64,000 nucleotides of DNA, taken from assembly GCF_030686865.1 (NCBI RefSeq), contig NZ_JAQYUS010000002.1, forward strand, positions 124,001-188,000, written 5' to 3'. A program made the position numbers and the translations under genes. The stretch comes from Kaistella sp. SH40-3. Lineage in GTDB: Bacteria; Bacteroidota; Bacteroidia; Flavobacteriales; Weeksellaceae. This document shows positions 33,843 through 43,760 of the stretch, in pieces (the stretch's first letter is position 1; the number at the start of each line of letters is the position of its first letter). Below the pieces are notes generated by a model. The model was not told where the DNA came from, searched no databases, and saw only the letters and a list, made by a program, of their open reading frames with translations.

Positions 33843-35450
33843 TTATCTTTTGGTTCTGCCTTTACCTGCTGATTTAGCATCTTGAGCGACACGGAAACCA
33901 ACCCAGCCATAAGCTTTACCTTCATCTCTGTATCTTCTTTGTCCCGGATCAAGCCAGTAAGCTCCATCTAACCAAGAACCACCTTTGATTACTCTAACTT
34001 CATTAGAAATACCAGTTGTTCTGGAAACTTTATCTTTCTGAAGAATTACTCTACCTCTTCCATCGACAATAAATTTCTTGTCTTTGGAATTATACATATT
34101 ATAACCCACCGTAGAACTGTCTTCTGCACGGCCATAACCAGCATCTAGTGAAGATTGGAAATCACCATCTCTAAAGTTTCTGTTGTCAGCAACCACTTCT
34201 CTTTCGTACTGACCTGGTAAACCCCTGTAAACCAAACGTCCATCAGCAAGGGTATCATATTTTGCAGTTTCTATTTTCTTGAAAGTTCCATCTGCATTTC
34301 TCATTACTTCTTTAGAAACATTTCCTCTAAAGTAATTAAAGTCACTTGCCTCTTGATCGATAATAGGTCTATAAACATCTGCAGTCCACTCAGAAACATT
34401 TCCAAACATTCCAAATATACCTAAATTATTAGACGGATATTTTTTAACATCTGCAGTGGTAGGCGATCCGTCATTTTTCCAACCTGGAACACCAGAATAA
34501 TCTCCGCTTCCTTGTTTAAAGTTTTCCAAATACATCCCACGATCTCTACCTTTCTTTCCTTTCAATTTATCAATTTCAGGTTTTTTGCTTGTAAAAAGGT
34601 TATATTCTCTTTCTTTCTGCATTCCCAGTGCAGCAAATTCCCACTCTACTTCAGTTGGAAGTCGGAATTTTTCTACAACACCTGCCGTTGCATTTCGGTT
34701 TGCAGCAATAAGCCTTTCATTTTTGGTTTTAATACCTGTTTTTTGTTGTAGTCGTTGCTTATTGATATATGCTTCCATTTCTGGATCATTCCCTTTAAAT
34801 TTATCTAAGTTAAAGGCACTTGCTCCTTGATTATTAGAATCGTTGGTATATAAGTCTTTAGAAATTACACCTTGTTCCATTAATGCTTTTTCATTTGCAC
34901 GATCTGTTAACCAATCACAGTATCGAGAAGCTTGCAACCAAGAAACACCAACTACTGGATAGTAATCATATTCTGGTGAACGGAAATAGGTTTCTGCAAA
35001 ATCATTACGAGAAAGTTTATTATTCCAAACCAAAGTATCTGGAAGTGCTCCAGTATAAATTTCTTTAAAACTTGGGTCAGATGGAGGGAAAACATATTTT
35101 AACCATGTAACATACTCTCGGTATTCGTAGTTGGTAATTTCTGTTTCACCGATGAAAAATGCGCTTACCTGCATTCTTTTTGGAGTATTATTCCAATCAT
35201 GCATCACATCATCCTTCACCAATCCCATGGTAAAAGTCCCACCTTCAACATAAACCATTCCTGGCCACCCTTTCTGTTTTTGTTGTTTTCCGGTGAAGAA
35301 CCAACCTTTTTGATCGTTGGGTTTCCAACCTGTTTTACTTGTAAAGCGCTTTGTACCACCTCCCTTCTTGGAATTGCCGCCTCCGCCGCAACTCATTAAA
35401 ATGAGTGTGGAACTTAATGCCATTATTGTAAACAACCTTAGTTTATTCAT
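33843..35450 (-). CDS. gldJ: Gliding motility lipoprotein GldJ
   Basis: 535 residues from the ATG at 35450 (MNKLRLFTIM); an upstream ATG at 35471 would add seven residues ahead of the signal peptide and is less likely. The lipobox ends LILMSC followed by a Gly-rich run, so this is an outer-membrane lipoprotein. The rest is a formylglycine-generating-enzyme (FGE-sulfatase) fold: GMVYVEGGTFTMG near the start, RLPTEVEWEFAA, NVSEWTADVY and RVIKGGSWLDG plus GWVGFRVAQ at the end. GldJ stabilises GldK and is needed for gliding and type IX secretion in Flavobacterium. It diverges from porU, as commonly seen in this group. Confidence 0.93.
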   Translation of the reverse strand: MNKLRLFTIMALSSTLILMSCGGGGNSKKGGGTKRFTSKTGWKPNDQKGWFFTGKQQKQKGWPGMVYVEGGTFTMGLVKDDVMHDWNNTPKRMQVSAFFIGETEITNYEYREYVTWLKYVFPPSDPSFKEIYTGALPDTLVWNNKLSRNDFAETYFRSPEYDYYPVVGVSWLQASRYCDWLTDRANEKALMEQGVISKDLYTNDSNNQGASAFNLDKFKGNDPEMEAYINKQRLQQKTGIKTKNERLIAANRNATAGVVEKFRLPTEVEWEFAALGMQKEREYNLFTSKKPEIDKLKGKKGRDRGMYLENFKQGSGDYSGVPGWKNDGSPTTADVKKYPSNNLGIFGMFGNVSEWTADVYRPIIDQEASDFNYFRGNVSKEVMRNADGTFKKIETAKYDTLADGRLVYRGLPGQYEREVVADNRNFRDGDFQSSLDAGYGRAEDSSTVGYNMYNSKDKKFIVDGRGRVILQKDKVSRTTGISNEVRVIKGGSWLDGAYWLDPGQRRYRDEGKAYGWVGFRVAQDAKSAGKGRTKR

Positions 35451-35610
35451 AGTCAGTATAGAATTTATCAAAGTACAAAGAAAAAAGAAATTATTTAATA
35501 ATCAAATTAAAAATTGACTTTTTTGGTAAACGTTGACAACTTAATTTTATTGTATCATATTATTATTTAATAATTTTCGTTTAATTTGTAGTTGGCAAAT
35601 TTTTAAGCAC

Positions 35611-38600
35611 ATGAAAAGAAATTTAATTCTTTTAGTATTTCTACTTACCCTCTCTAATTTATTCTCGCAAACTATTAAAATAGATTGGAAAGAAAGCACT
35701 GTAATTGACTATGGAAGCAACAAAATCACTGTTCCTTTTTTCACCAATATAGGTTTCGCATATGAGGATGGCGGGATTTTTCTTCGTTCTGTACAAAAGT
35801 ATTCAGGAGTTGATCAAAAAATCTCTAATCTGGTTTGGGAAAAAATTAGTGCTAAGGAACTTTTTGACATCCGTGATTATCATCTTCCGACCGAAGATCA
35901 TTCTGAAATAAGTTATTATACGAATCCTTACACCAATGAAAAAAGTGCGAACATTCGTATTTCAACTCTCAAATTCGTACAAGGATCAATTTACCGATTA
36001 AGTTCTTTTACCATCACTAATTCTGAAAAAGTTGCGCAGAATAAAAATTGGGCTGGCAAAATAGGGGATTCCGAAAATCCTTTAAAGCAAGGCAATTTCT
36101 ATAAAATTAAAGTCGACAAATCTGGAGTTTTTAAGATCACAGCAAAATTCCTTCGAGATAACGGAATAAATCCTGCTAACATTAATCCTAAAAATTTTAA
36201 AATCTATGGCAATGGCGGTTTGATGCTGCCAGAACATAATCTGGATCAACGCTACAGTGCTTTGCAGGAAAATGCAATACAGGTTGTGGGCGAAAATGAT
36301 GGTGTTTGGAACGAAGACGATTACGCTCTTTTCTACGCGCAAGGACCAAACGGTTTCAATATCTACAAAAACAATATTGTCAGCGGAAATAGAAGAATTG
36401 AAACACGATCCGACAAATCTAGTAACTTTGTTAATATCTATGACGATTTTTCTTATTATTTTATCAATTTTGATACGGGTCCCGGCAAAAGAATACAAGA
36501 GATTGATCAATCGGTGAACTCAACAATAATATCTCGTTATGATGATTTTCAATTCATTAATGAAGAGAAATTTAATCTGATGAAAGTTGGTAGAATCTGG
36601 ACAGGAGATGCTTTTACCGATAATAAAACAATCACTTTCACCACCAAGTCTCCAATTCAACCCACGGATGTAATTACGTACCGATCACGGTTTATTGCTT
36701 ATCAGTCGCAGGGAAATAAAATCGTTGTTAATATTAATAACACCAACCCAGCAACTTTTACTGTGTCGGCAGATGATAAAAGAGAATATTTGCCTATCGT
36801 TTATAATGGTACACAAACCAATTTCTCTGGCAACCAATTCTCTTTTAATTATGCACCAAACACAGGAAGCAATCCTAACGGAAAATTTTACTTTGATTAT
36901 GCCGAAGTTCAATATAAAGAGGATTTAAAATTCAATAATAGCCAAATGAATTTTAGAAGTTATGCAATCGAAGAGCGAAGCAATAACATCTATACTTTTA
37001 GTTTGACGGATGCTTCATCAGTAGAGCAAGTTTGGCAGGTTTCTGATGTTACCAATGTCGTTAAAAAGGTAAACAAATCTGGAAATTCTTCTACTTTTAA
37101 TTTTGGTTATCTTGCGAACAGTAATGAATTTTATAATGAATTCGTTGCTTTTAAAAGTAATGAAGCGTTTGCCCCAACTTTTGTGGGTAAAATTGAAAAC
37201 CAAGATTTAGCAGGTTTGCAAAACATCGATTATCTCATGATTACTGTTCCGGAAATGATGGGACAAGCACAACGCCTTGCCAATTATTATCAAACTAAAT
37301 ACACCGTCGCTGTCGTTGATATTAACAAAATTTATAACGAATTCAGCAGCGGCGGTAAAGACATTACTGCTTTCCGAGATTTTGCAACCCGCCTTAATAC
37401 GTCCGCTGGTAAGTTGAAATATCTTTTTATTTTGGGAGATACTTCCTATGATTTCAAAGGTAAAAATCACCCTGGATCTTCTGTAGTGCCAAGTTACCAA
37501 AGTGAAGAAAGTAGCAATTACTCTGATTCCTTTGTTACCGATGATTATTTCGCGATGACCAGTCCACAGAATTTAGGAGCCGTTACAGTTTCGGCTACTT
37601 TACCAAACTTCCCTGTTGGTAGACTACCAGCAGCAAATGTTACAGAAGCAAAATTATTGATTGACAAAACACTGGCTTATAACAACGCACTTCCAGGACA
37701 GTCTACTCCATTTGGGGAATGGCGAATGAAAATGGATTTCGTGGTTGATGACGATGCCGATAATCAATTCCCTTTCCACAACACGATGAATGCCTCCTTA
37801 TTTAATGTTTTTGAAACGGGAACTATAAGAAAAGAATATAATATCCGCAAACTCTATTTAGATGCTTTTACAGCGCAAACTTCTGCAGGAGGACAAAGAT
37901 ACCCGCAAGTAAATCAAGCGATTTCAAATGATGTCGGCAATAGTCTATATCTCTTCTATTTCGGTCATGGTGGTATTAATGGTTGGGCTCAGGAGCGGGT
38001 TTTAACGATTGATCAGATCCAGAATTTTAATAATTATAATAATATCTATTCCCGTTTTCCATTAGTTTCTACCATAACTTGTGAATTTACATTATGGGAT
38101 GATCCGGGAACTTTTTCTGCCGGAGAACAAGTGATGAAATCAAAACAAGGTGGCGCTTCAACCATGATTACTTCAAGTAGAGCAATTGGCGTTGGATATG
38201 GTGAGGACTTTACAACTATTTTTACCAGAAACCTTTTCGAATTGGTTAATGATGATTTTTTAAATTTAGGTGATGCTTTCTTAAAAGCCAAAATTCAAAA
38301 AGGACCGTACAGCGATCACTTAAAGGTAAACTTCCTGGGAGATCCTGCAACGAAATTAAGCCGTCCGAAAAGATTAATTAAAATCGATCAAATTGAATCT
38401 CCAGATCAGGCTCAACTTCGGGCTTTAGATTTTGTAAAAGTAAAAGGTCACGTTACAAAAGCCGACGGAAGTATTGATGAAAACTTTAATGGAAGAGTTG
38501 CTGTTAACATTTTTGATAAGCGACTGACAAAAAAAACACTTAACAACGACGGAATGCCAAAAATGAATCCAGTGCTTACTTACACCGAGGAAGGCAGTCC

Positions 38601-39504
38601 GATTGTGAAATCTTCCGGTGTTGCAGTAAACGGCGTATTTTCAGTAGAGTTTTATGTACCAAAAGACATTAATTACGAAACGGGAACAGGCAGAATTTTG
38701 GTTTATGCAGATAACAAAGTTTTCGATGTTTTCGAGAATCAAACGCAATCTATTGGTGGAATAAACCCAGACGGAATTACTGACAACGAGGCACCGAAAG
38801 TAAAATTATACATGAACAATACCAATTTTGCAGATGGTGGAATTACCGATCAAAACCCGCTGCTTTTGGCTTGCGTAACAGATGACAAAGGAATTAACTC
38901 TACAGGTTCGGGAATTGGTCACGATATTACAGTAATCCTAGACGGTAAAATTATCGACACGGTTGTGCTCAATGATTTCTATTTCTCTGGTGAAGGAAAC
39001 GGTTGTACAAATCCATCATTGGCAGATTATCAAAAAGGAAACATAACTTACCCTTTCAGAAATTTAACACCTGGTGAACATCAATTAACATTTAAAGTTT
39101 GGGACATTAACAATAATTCAACGACTGCCACGTTAAACTTTATAGTTAAGGACGAAAGCGATCAAAATTTAATTGTTAAAAAATTGTTAAATTGGCCAAA
39201 TCCTTTTACCAATAAAACGTATGTTCAGTTTGAACATAATTGTGATGATGTTTTAGATGTGAATGTTCAGATTTACACCATCACTGGAAAACTGGTAAGA
39301 ACGCTGAGTACGACAGTAACTGCTGAACCTTTCTTGCAAGGCTTCAGAACACCGAGAACGGCGATTGAGTGGGATGGAAATGATGATTTCGGCGATGCCG
39401 TTGGAAAAGGGACTTATATATTTAAAATTTTTGCACGCAGCCAGAACCAAGATAAATGCAAAGGAAGCGCGACTGCGGTAGAAAAAATGGTATTATTAAA
39501 ATAA
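35611..39504 (+). CDS. porU: Type IX secretion system sortase PorU
   Basis: A 1297-residue gingipain-like C25 cysteine peptidase with signal peptide (cut near NLFSQ, 20). The catalytic dyad is His786 in FYFGHGG and Cys824 in STITCEF. The C-terminal 80 residues (LNWPNPFTNKTYVQFEHN to the end) form the Ig-like terminal domain. PorU cuts the C-terminal sorting domain from type IX cargo at the cell surface and attaches the cargo to A-LPS. porV follows 25 bases later in the same transcript. The long middle part between residues 150 and 550 is probably beta-rich and is normal for the family. Confidence 0.95.
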   Translation: MKRNLILLVFLLTLSNLFSQTIKIDWKESTVIDYGSNKITVPFFTNIGFAYEDGGIFLRSVQKYSGVDQKISNLVWEKISAKELFDIRDYHLPTEDHSEISYYTNPYTNEKSANIRISTLKFVQGSIYRLSSFTITNSEKVAQNKNWAGKIGDSENPLKQGNFYKIKVDKSGVFKITAKFLRDNGINPANINPKNFKIYGNGGLMLPEHNLDQRYSALQENAIQVVGENDGVWNEDDYALFYAQGPNGFNIYKNNIVSGNRRIETRSDKSSNFVNIYDDFSYYFINFDTGPGKRIQEIDQSVNSTIISRYDDFQFINEEKFNLMKVGRIWTGDAFTDNKTITFTTKSPIQPTDVITYRSRFIAYQSQGNKIVVNINNTNPATFTVSADDKREYLPIVYNGTQTNFSGNQFSFNYAPNTGSNPNGKFYFDYAEVQYKEDLKFNNSQMNFRSYAIEERSNNIYTFSLTDASSVEQVWQVSDVTNVVKKVNKSGNSSTFNFGYLANSNEFYNEFVAFKSNEAFAPTFVGKIENQDLAGLQNIDYLMITVPEMMGQAQRLANYYQTKYTVAVVDINKIYNEFSSGGKDITAFRDFATRLNTSAGKLKYLFILGDTSYDFKGKNHPGSSVVPSYQSEESSNYSDSFVTDDYFAMTSPQNLGAVTVSATLPNFPVGRLPAANVTEAKLLIDKTLAYNNALPGQSTPFGEWRMKMDFVVDDDADNQFPFHNTMNASLFNVFETGTIRKEYNIRKLYLDAFTAQTSAGGQRYPQVNQAISNDVGNSLYLFYFGHGGINGWAQERVLTIDQIQNFNNYNNIYSRFPLVSTITCEFTLWDDPGTFSAGEQVMKSKQGGASTMITSSRAIGVGYGEDFTTIFTRNLFELVNDDFLNLGDAFLKAKIQKGPYSDHLKVNFLGDPATKLSRPKRLIKIDQIESPDQAQLRALDFVKVKGHVTKADGSIDENFNGRVAVNIFDKRLTKKTLNNDGMPKMNPVLTYTEEGSPIVKSSGVAVNGVFSVEFYVPKDINYETGTGRILVYADNKVFDVFENQTQSIGGINPDGITDNEAPKVKLYMNNTNFADGGITDQNPLLLACVTDDKGINSTGSGIGHDITVILDGKIIDTVVLNDFYFSGEGNGCTNPSLADYQKGNITYPFRNLTPGEHQLTFKVWDINNNSTTATLNFIVKDESDQNLIVKKLLNWPNPFTNKTYVQFEHNCDDVLDVNVQIYTITGKLVRTLSTTVTAEPFLQGFRTPRTAIEWDGNDDFGDAVGKGTYIFKIFARSQNQDKCKGSATAVEKMVLLK

Positions 39505-39529
39505 TAAATAACGATAAAAAATTTACTTT

Positions 39530-40654
39530 ATGACATTGACTAAAAAACTATTTTTAGGATTAGGATTAGGAATGAGTGTTGCGGCTTATTCGCAGATTCA
39601 GCCAGTCTTAACCGGCGCACCGTTCCTGAGAATATCGCCTGATGCAAGAGCAGGAGGAATGGGTGATCAGGGTGTTGCTACAACAACCGACGCTTTTTCG
39701 CAATTTTGGAACGCAGCGAAATATCCTTTCAGCAAAACTACTTCTGCAATCGGGATCAACTATACGCCTTACATGAGTAAATTAACCAACGATGTGTTTT
39801 TACTTTACGGTGCTTATCACCAGTTTTTGGGAGATGAAGAAAGAGCGACTATTTCTGCAAGTATTTACTATTTCAACATGGGATCGGTCGATCTTACAAA
39901 ATTAGTAGGATCAGAAGTTGTGCAGGAAGGTACGGCAAAACCAAATGAATTCTCAATCGATATTGCATATGGCTTAAAACTTTCAGACTACTACTCCATG
40001 GCGGTTACCGGTCGATTTATCCGTTCTGATTTGTCTGGAGGATTCAACTCTGACAATACACTTAAAGCAGCAAACTCTTTTGCAGTTGATGTTTCAGGAT
40101 ATTTTCAATCAGAAAAACATACCAGCATCAATGATTTTGAAGGTCGCGTAAAAGGAGGTTTTGCGATTCAAAACTTAGGTCCTAGATTAGATTACACCGG
40201 TGACGACGAATCTAGATCTTACCTTCCAACTATGGCAAAATTAGGTGCAGGATATGATTTATTCCTGGATGATTTAAACAGAGTTGGTGTGAACTTCGAA
40301 GCATCAAAACTTTTAGTTCCGGGTCCGGACGCAACTGGAAATGTTCCGAATGTTGGAGTAATGGAAGGAATTGGAAAATCATTCAGCAATGAAAAAAGCA
40401 TGATGTTCAGTGGCGCTGTCGAATATGAATATGACAACGCATTTGCAGTAAGAGGTGGTTATTTCCATGAAAGTGTAGAGCAAGGTGGTAGACAATATGC
40501 AACAGTTGGAGTTGGTTTAAAATACCAGTCTTTCGGTCTTGACATGTCTTACCTGATCAATACTTCAAAAATTAATTCTGCTCTGGATAATACTTTAAGA
40601 TTTGGATTAACTTGGAATATTGGCGAAGAATCTTCTAACGCACAGGATTACTAA
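39530..40654 (+). CDS. porV: Type IX secretion outer-membrane protein PorV
   Basis: A 374-residue beta-barrel with signal peptide (cut near AYSQ, 22). The N-terminal block PFLRISPDARAGGMGDQGVATTTDAFSQFWN is the PorV hallmark, followed by regular barrel strands and a C-terminal strand LRFGLTWNIGEE. PorV (LptO) forms the attachment complex with PorU, where it shuttles cargo from the translocon. It is co-transcribed with porU and ends at a strong terminator. Confidence 0.95.
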   Translation: MTLTKKLFLGLGLGMSVAAYSQIQPVLTGAPFLRISPDARAGGMGDQGVATTTDAFSQFWNAAKYPFSKTTSAIGINYTPYMSKLTNDVFLLYGAYHQFLGDEERATISASIYYFNMGSVDLTKLVGSEVVQEGTAKPNEFSIDIAYGLKLSDYYSMAVTGRFIRSDLSGGFNSDNTLKAANSFAVDVSGYFQSEKHTSINDFEGRVKGGFAIQNLGPRLDYTGDDESRSYLPTMAKLGAGYDLFLDDLNRVGVNFEASKLLVPGPDATGNVPNVGVMEGIGKSFSNEKSMMFSGAVEYEYDNAFAVRGGYFHESVEQGGRQYATVGVGLKYQSFGLDMSYLINTSKINSALDNTLRFGLTWNIGEESSNAQDY

Positions 40655-40676
40655 TAATAACTTAATTCAAAATATA

Positions 40677-40706
40677 GAGCCTCAAACATTTTGAGGCTTT
40701 TTTTTT
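40677..40706 (+). terminator. Terminator of the porU-porV operon
   Basis: AGCCTCAAA pairs with TTTGAGGCT over a 3-base loop, then nine T. Confidence 0.85.
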
Positions 40707-40719
40707 GACCTTAAAAGTT

Positions 40720-40727
40720 TAAATTTG
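40720..40727 (+). promoter_or_regulatory. -7 box of the FUSC gene, close to its ATG
   Basis: TAAATTTG matches TAnnTTTG and ends only 4 bases before the ATG at 40732. The expected transcription start falls on the start codon, so a leaderless mRNA is predicted. Confidence 0.55.
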
Positions 40728-40731
40728 TAAA

Positions 40732-42993
40732 ATGAATTACGCAACCGAATTAAAAAAATTTGCAACCAGCCAGGCAATTTCCTCGGCGATACGTATTTCG
40801 TTGGCCATTGTTTTACCCAGTGTAATTCTGGCTCATTTTGGTTTACTAAAGGAGTTTTTTCTCTTTCCGCTCGCCACCAGTTTTGTCGGGCTTACGGATC
40901 AACCCGGACCTTTCATCCGTAGGAGAAATGCTTTAATTTTGGCAATTATCTCTTTTTTCCTGATCTCACTTGTTGCCAGTTTTCTAAAAAACTTTCCAAT
41001 TTTAATATATCCTGAAATTATTATTTTCAGTATTTTCTTTACCATGATCGGCGTTTATGGCCAACGGTTGGCTGCAGTTGGTTCTTTATCTTTGGTAGTT
41101 TTGGCGATTTTTATTGATGGCCATTTGACCGGAGATCATATCCTAAAAAGTTCGTTGATTTTTCTTGCAGGTTCAATGTGTTACTTTCTCATTTTTCTTA
41201 TTGTCTCTAAAATACAGCCCTACAAATTGGCGGGCCAGATGATTGGTGAAAATTATCTTGAACTCGCAAAATACCTTTCCCTGAAATCCAAATTTTATTT
41301 AAAGGATCCCAATTTTGACAGCCTTTATTCACAGATTATTACCAAACAGATTTCAATCAAAAATCTTCAGGAAGAAACACGGGAAACTGTTTTTAAAACA
41401 AGAAAAATCGTAAACGAATCTACGACTACGAGCAGATTGCTGATGCTGATGTTTCTTAATTCTATTGATCTGCACGAAAAACTGATGACTTCGGAAAGTG
41501 ATTACCGAAAGGTTCAGGAAAATTTTGGTGCGACCGAATTTTTACACTCATTAGGAGATTATCTGCAGATGCTTTCCGAAGAAATGAGCAACATCGGAAT
41601 TGCACTGCAAAGCGGAACCAAAGCAAAACCAATTCGCAATATCGACGAATCTCTCGAAAAAATATACACCGATTATTTTGATTTGCGAAACAGCAAACTA
41701 ACGCCTGACACGCTGGAAGATTTTATGACGCTTCGCTTAATCCTGAATAGAATCACCGTAATATCAGATGAAATCAAAACCATATACAAGGTTTTCAGCC
41801 AAAATCTAAAAATGGCCAAAAGTCTTTCAACCGGACTTGACGTTGAAAAATTTGTGACCGACGAGGAGAAACTTAACAGCAAAATATTTCTTACCAATTT
41901 TTCTTTGCAGTCATCGCACTTCCGGCACGCAATTCGGATCACCGTTGCTTTAGTTGTTGGTTACTTTATTTCACAACTTCAGTTTTTAGGTATTGGTCAT
42001 TCTTACTGGATATTTATCACGATTGTAGCGATTTTGAAACCAGCCTATGCCACCACAAAACACAGGAATCTCTTACGGTTATATGGGACGGTAGCAGGTG
42101 CCTTGGTCGCCTACGCAATCCTGTATTTCATCCCTTTTGAGAATGTGCTGTTTGTACTTTTCATGTCGGCCATGGTCCTGTGTTTTGCTTTCCTGAAATC
42201 AAACTATTCAGTGGCCGTATTTTTCATGACGATCTATATTTTTCTTGCCTTTAATATTTTAAATCCAGGAAATTTAAATACTATTTTTAAAGATCGAATT
42301 CTGGATACCGTTATCGCAGGTGTGGTTGCTTTTGTTGTTTCCTATTTTGTTTTACCGGTTTGGGAGCATACCCATAATCTGGATTTTATGAAAAAATCTG
42401 CAGAGAGTAATTTTAAATATTTTTCGGCTGCAATGGCTTTTTTTAAAGATGAAAATATCGGGATTCAAGATTATAAACTTAAAAGAAAAGCGGCTGTGAT
42501 TGACTTGGCCAATCTTTCTGATAATTTTCAGCGAATGATTTCTGACCCGAAAAATCAACAGAAAAAATTAGAACATCTGCATCAGTTTGTCATCACATCG
42601 CACTTAATTACAGCGTATATCGCTTCATTTTCTCAATATTCAGAAACCGACAAACATTATCCGGAAATTGATTTTAATGGTTGGGATTTAAAGATTTCTG
42701 CAGAATTAGTGCGAACGAAATTAATTTTAAATCAGAAAAATCTTCATCAAAGTATTTTACAGGAAAGCAAAATAGAACCGGAAGATTCTGTAGAAACCCT
42801 TCTCGAAAAAAGAAAAAAAGAGTTGCAGGAAAATGAGTTTTTCGACCGACGCGATCCGGGCAGAATCACCCATTTAACCGAACTGAAAAATTTAAAGGAG
42901 ATTCTGGAATTGATTTATGATGTAGCAAGAGAGCAACGAAAAGTCGTAGAAAATTTAGAACCAGATATTCAGTCCACAATTGTGAAACAGTAA
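40732..42993 (+). CDS. FUSC (YccS/YhfK-like) family inner-membrane protein
   Basis: A 753-residue protein with two blocks of hydrophobic helices, about 17-160 and 390-540, each followed by a long soluble helical part. This is the usual layout of the FUSC superfamily, related to AaeB and aromatic-acid efflux. The segment HSYWIFITIVAILKPAYATTKHRNLLRLYGTVAGAL is typical of the second membrane block. Some relatives export toxic aromatic compounds, but no partner membrane-fusion gene is present, so the role is open. The 3' end overlaps the convergent phosphopantetheinyl transferase gene by 25 bases. Confidence 0.85.
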   Translation: MNYATELKKFATSQAISSAIRISLAIVLPSVILAHFGLLKEFFLFPLATSFVGLTDQPGPFIRRRNALILAIISFFLISLVASFLKNFPILIYPEIIIFSIFFTMIGVYGQRLAAVGSLSLVVLAIFIDGHLTGDHILKSSLIFLAGSMCYFLIFLIVSKIQPYKLAGQMIGENYLELAKYLSLKSKFYLKDPNFDSLYSQIITKQISIKNLQEETRETVFKTRKIVNESTTTSRLLMLMFLNSIDLHEKLMTSESDYRKVQENFGATEFLHSLGDYLQMLSEEMSNIGIALQSGTKAKPIRNIDESLEKIYTDYFDLRNSKLTPDTLEDFMTLRLILNRITVISDEIKTIYKVFSQNLKMAKSLSTGLDVEKFVTDEEKLNSKIFLTNFSLQSSHFRHAIRITVALVVGYFISQLQFLGIGHSYWIFITIVAILKPAYATTKHRNLLRLYGTVAGALVAYAILYFIPFENVLFVLFMSAMVLCFAFLKSNYSVAVFFMTIYIFLAFNILNPGNLNTIFKDRILDTVIAGVVAFVVSYFVLPVWEHTHNLDFMKKSAESNFKYFSAAMAFFKDENIGIQDYKLKRKAAVIDLANLSDNFQRMISDPKNQQKKLEHLHQFVITSHLITAYIASFSQYSETDKHYPEIDFNGWDLKISAELVRTKLILNQKNLHQSILQESKIEPEDSVETLLEKRKKELQENEFFDRRDPGRITHLTELKNLKEILELIYDVAREQRKVVENLEPDIQSTIVKQ

Positions 42994-43580
42994 TTCTCGA
43001 AAAATTCTACGCGGGCTTTATATAAATCAGAAACCTTGTCATCATGCACTCTGCATTGAATATTAAAAGGAAAATCTAAACTGAACGGTTTTACTTCGTA
43101 ATGTTTTTTCAAGGACCAATAATTGGAATGATGAATTTTGTACATACTTTCTTTCAACGACCAAATCACAGTCAGATAAGCAACTTCTTTATTTTTTTCG
43201 ATAAAACCACTCTCCTCTTCGCGTAGGAATTTATGTTGAATTCGGGAAATTTTTGTATTAAAAGGTTCGATATCAATTCCCACTTTATTTTTAGAAATCG
43301 CTAAGGCCGCAAAGGGAAAAGAATGCGTCACTGAGATTTCATGATCATTTGGCGATAAATAAGGCACTCTCCCTTTATATAGAATTTTATGATCGGGCAG
43401 AACAGATTTCAGTATTTTCCGAATCAAAAGTGTTTCCTTCAATTTGGTCGGATGATAATCTTTGATCTTCTCTAAATTTTCTTTTTCAATTAAAAGTTCA
43501 GGGTTCAACTCTTCCGCTTCATCATATTTCCATAGAAGAATAGTCGCTTTGTCATCTGAAAAATCTCTGTAAAGTGGCAT
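42969..43580 (-). CDS. 4'-phosphopantetheinyl transferase (Sfp-type)
   Basis: A 203-residue enzyme that transfers phosphopantetheine from CoA to a carrier-protein Ser. Key motifs are VGIDIEPF (Mg-binding Asp and Glu) and WSLKESMYK (Glu and Lys), and upstream ISVTHSFPFAAL, as in EntD/Sfp proteins. In these bacteria, such enzymes often serve flexirubin or fatty-acid carrier proteins; no carrier protein lies nearby, so the target is unknown. The 3' end overlaps the FUSC gene by 25 bases. Confidence 0.88.
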   Translation of the reverse strand: MPLYRDFSDDKATILLWKYDEAEELNPELLIEKENLEKIKDYHPTKLKETLLIRKILKSVLPDHKILYKGRVPYLSPNDHEISVTHSFPFAALAISKNKVGIDIEPFNTKISRIQHKFLREEESGFIEKNKEVAYLTVIWSLKESMYKIHHSNYWSLKKHYEVKPFSLDFPFNIQCRVHDDKVSDLYKARVEFFENYCFTIVD

Positions 43581-43732
43581 TGAAAATTGTTATCAGGTAA
43601 AATTACACAATTCTTCAAATAAACAAATAATCAATTTTTACTTTTAGGGATATTTAAATCCAGTAAAAGGCAATAGATGAAAAAGATAACTTCTATTTCA
43701 TAAATGATTTAAATTTAAAGAAAGACATTTCG

Positions 43733-43740
43733 TATCTTTG
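43733..43740 (+). promoter_or_regulatory. -7 box of ahcY
   Basis: TATCTTTG is a perfect TAnnTTTG, 20 bases before the ATG at 43761. Confidence 0.65.
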
Positions 43741-43760
43741 CGCCAAATTTATTTTATTAG

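Noticed and set aside
36082-36510. Minus-strand ORF (142 codons) inside porU
   Set aside because: Shadow of a well-supported gene, with an Ile/Val-rich product without family features.
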